DNA of 64,000 nucleotides, taken from Panopea generosa (Eukaryota > Mollusca > Bivalvia > Adapedonta > Hiatellidae). Under the pieces are notes generated by a model, which ran no database searches, had not been told where the DNA came from, and saw only the letters and a list, made by a program, of their open reading frames with translations. A program made the translations under genes and the position numbers. Positions 62,856 to 64,000 of this stretch are shown piece after piece. The stretch spans positions 3,969,616-4,033,615 of the forward strand of contig CM055896.1 in assembly GCA_029582155.1 (NCBI GenBank). The letters run 5' to 3'. How positions within the stretch are numbered: position 1 is the first letter of the stretch; each line of letters starts with the position of its first letter.

Positions 62856-63095
62856 AAACCGCAGCATTGGTCTAGGGGTAGACCGTCCGTCTCACAAGCC
62901 GTTGGTTCGATTCCTGGCCGGGTCATACCAAAAACAAACTTAAAATATGGTACTTGGAGCTAATTCGCTTGGCGCTCAGTATTCAAAAGATAGTTCAAGA
63001 TCTGGTCGGTCCAATAAGTGCCATGTGACTTGTTGGAGTATCATATTACGTATCTGAGGAATGGTACTTAAGCATGGCAGCGTTTCTCGAAACAC
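62856..63095 (+). mobile_element. tRNA-derived SINE, family A
   Basis: Head CCGCAGCATTGGTCTAGGGG, B box GTTGGTTCGATTCCTGG, linker GGGTCATACCAAAAAC, body CGCTTGGCGCTCAGTATTC, CAAGATCTGGTCGG. The 3' part beyond 63095 is diverged. Confidence 0.85.
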
Positions 63096-63765
63096 ATCCA
63101 CGTGACACATTCATTGCATAACTGGACATTATAAATATGTACGAAAAGTAAGGGATTGTTTGTCCAAGTGGCATACAATATTAAAGTGTTTTTTTTACAA
63201 GATTTAAAAGCTTTTTTTAATTTCTACCATATTTTCACCATAAAAAAACAGCAATGTTGACATTTAATAGAATAATTCCAGTTGGTCCTTGACATAATTG
63301 TTTACAAATAAATAACCAGTATACTACAAAATAAAGACCGCATTGTTACTATTAATATGATGTCAACGGTAAGGAAGAAACATGAATTTACCTCATACAA
63401 TATTTACCGTAAAATATCACTCATACACAAATTATCACAATATGAAATGCATTAGGCATTCTCTTTGTACAAGCTAACAATATTGAAATGGTGAAATAAA
63501 TGAGATGATGATGATATAAAAAGGAGGGACTTTTAAAAACAACTACTCAACGTTAAAAACTATTTTGAAACAAGAAAATACTGGGGGAAAATAATTTTTA
63601 GAACTAAAACATGTCTGTCCGCGAACATTATAATTACATATTTACCAGTAAAATAGTTCTCATCAAATAATTAGACATTCTTCTCGATTGCCATGAATAT
63701 TCGCACATTTAACATTCCCTAATAATGTTCGAGATTACTAATAAATCAGTTTATTGTGGTTGAGG

Positions 63766-64000
63766 TGGTGGAGATCCATACATCCATTGACTATACATCA
63801 TTGCATATTTTTGTAAATCTCATAGATTGCCACCAGTTTTGTTCTGTTGATTACCATAAGCTTCACCTACATTCTGCATGTTGGGCCTACTTTGTTGCTG
63901 CTGCTGTGTACCGTTACTACTACCATTGCTTTGAAATCCAACTCCATTCATTTGTCAACCACTTTCCGAGAATCCACCAGCACTACCACCACGAGAACTG
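63766..64000 (-). pseudogene. 3' end of a Q/G/S-rich protein, broken, cut by window edge
   Basis: Leftwards from 64000 one frame reads SSRGGSAGGFSESG, stop, QMNGVGFQSNGSSNGTQQQQ, RPNMQNVGEAYGNQQNKTGG, NL, stop, DLQKYAMMYSQWMYGSPPPQ, PQ and a final TAA. The composition (GGS, poly-Q, NQQN, PPPQPQ) resembles the low-complexity tail of an RNA-binding protein such as an hnRNP or TIA-type factor, but I cannot name it. Both in-frame stops are TGA, at places where TGG or CGA would fit, suggesting point decay of a retrocopy. Alternatively this is genuine sequence with a spliced layout not visible here. Confidence 0.5.

Noticed and set aside
1-64000. CRISPR array or prokaryotic operon
   Set aside because: Repeats here are contiguous tandem arrays without unique spacers, and genes are spliced and eukaryotic.

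Overview
The window looks like animal nuclear DNA: AT-rich, intron-rich, and full of tRNA-derived SINEs, MITEs, minisatellites and fragments of selfish elements. Repeat style, SINE tails resembling those I know from molluscs, and gene content point to a marine lophotrochozoan, most likely a bivalve. This assignment is inference; no single-copy marker in the window settles it.

The only clear host gene is a 23-exon adhesion G-protein-coupled receptor (aGPCR) on the + strand, 9127-36269. I joined it by splice signals and reading phase. The predicted product of about 1,220 residues has, in order: a signal peptide, a CUB domain, six EGF repeats, a hormone-receptor-like (HRM) module, a GAIN domain ending in a canonical GPS cleavage site (CNHLTNF), seven transmembrane helices and a serine-rich tail. 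Three oddities stand out: a GC-AG intron, a one-base reading-frame conflict inside the HRM exon, and a splice donor present in three tandem copies. Its introns carry SINEs and a 1.5-kb AT-rich minisatellite.

Between about 37.9 and 39.45 kb lies a second minisatellite with 51-bp monomers organised into 307-bp higher-order units.

From about 39.86 to 56.42 kb is a region that may be one composite DNA transposon. Candidate terminal inverted repeats sit at both ends. Inside are a + strand gene with SAP-like, SWIM, YqaJ nuclease and PHD modules (48626-50701) and, converging on it, a - strand THAP exon plus an IS5/DDE_4-type transposase (about 55.8 to 52.87 kb). Both reading frames carry stops or frameshifts. 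Nested within are a LINE 3' end remnant, a three-copy 1.2-1.5 kb repeat whose last two copies form a giant hairpin (43.8-47.1 kb), a MITE with perfect 17-bp inverted ends, and SINEs.

The remainder (1-9 kb and 57-64 kb) is mostly intergenic, with four copies of one tRNA-derived SINE family near the two window edges. At the extreme right is the broken 3' end of a Q/G/S-rich protein on the - strand. I see no intact tRNA or rRNA gene and no CRISPR array.
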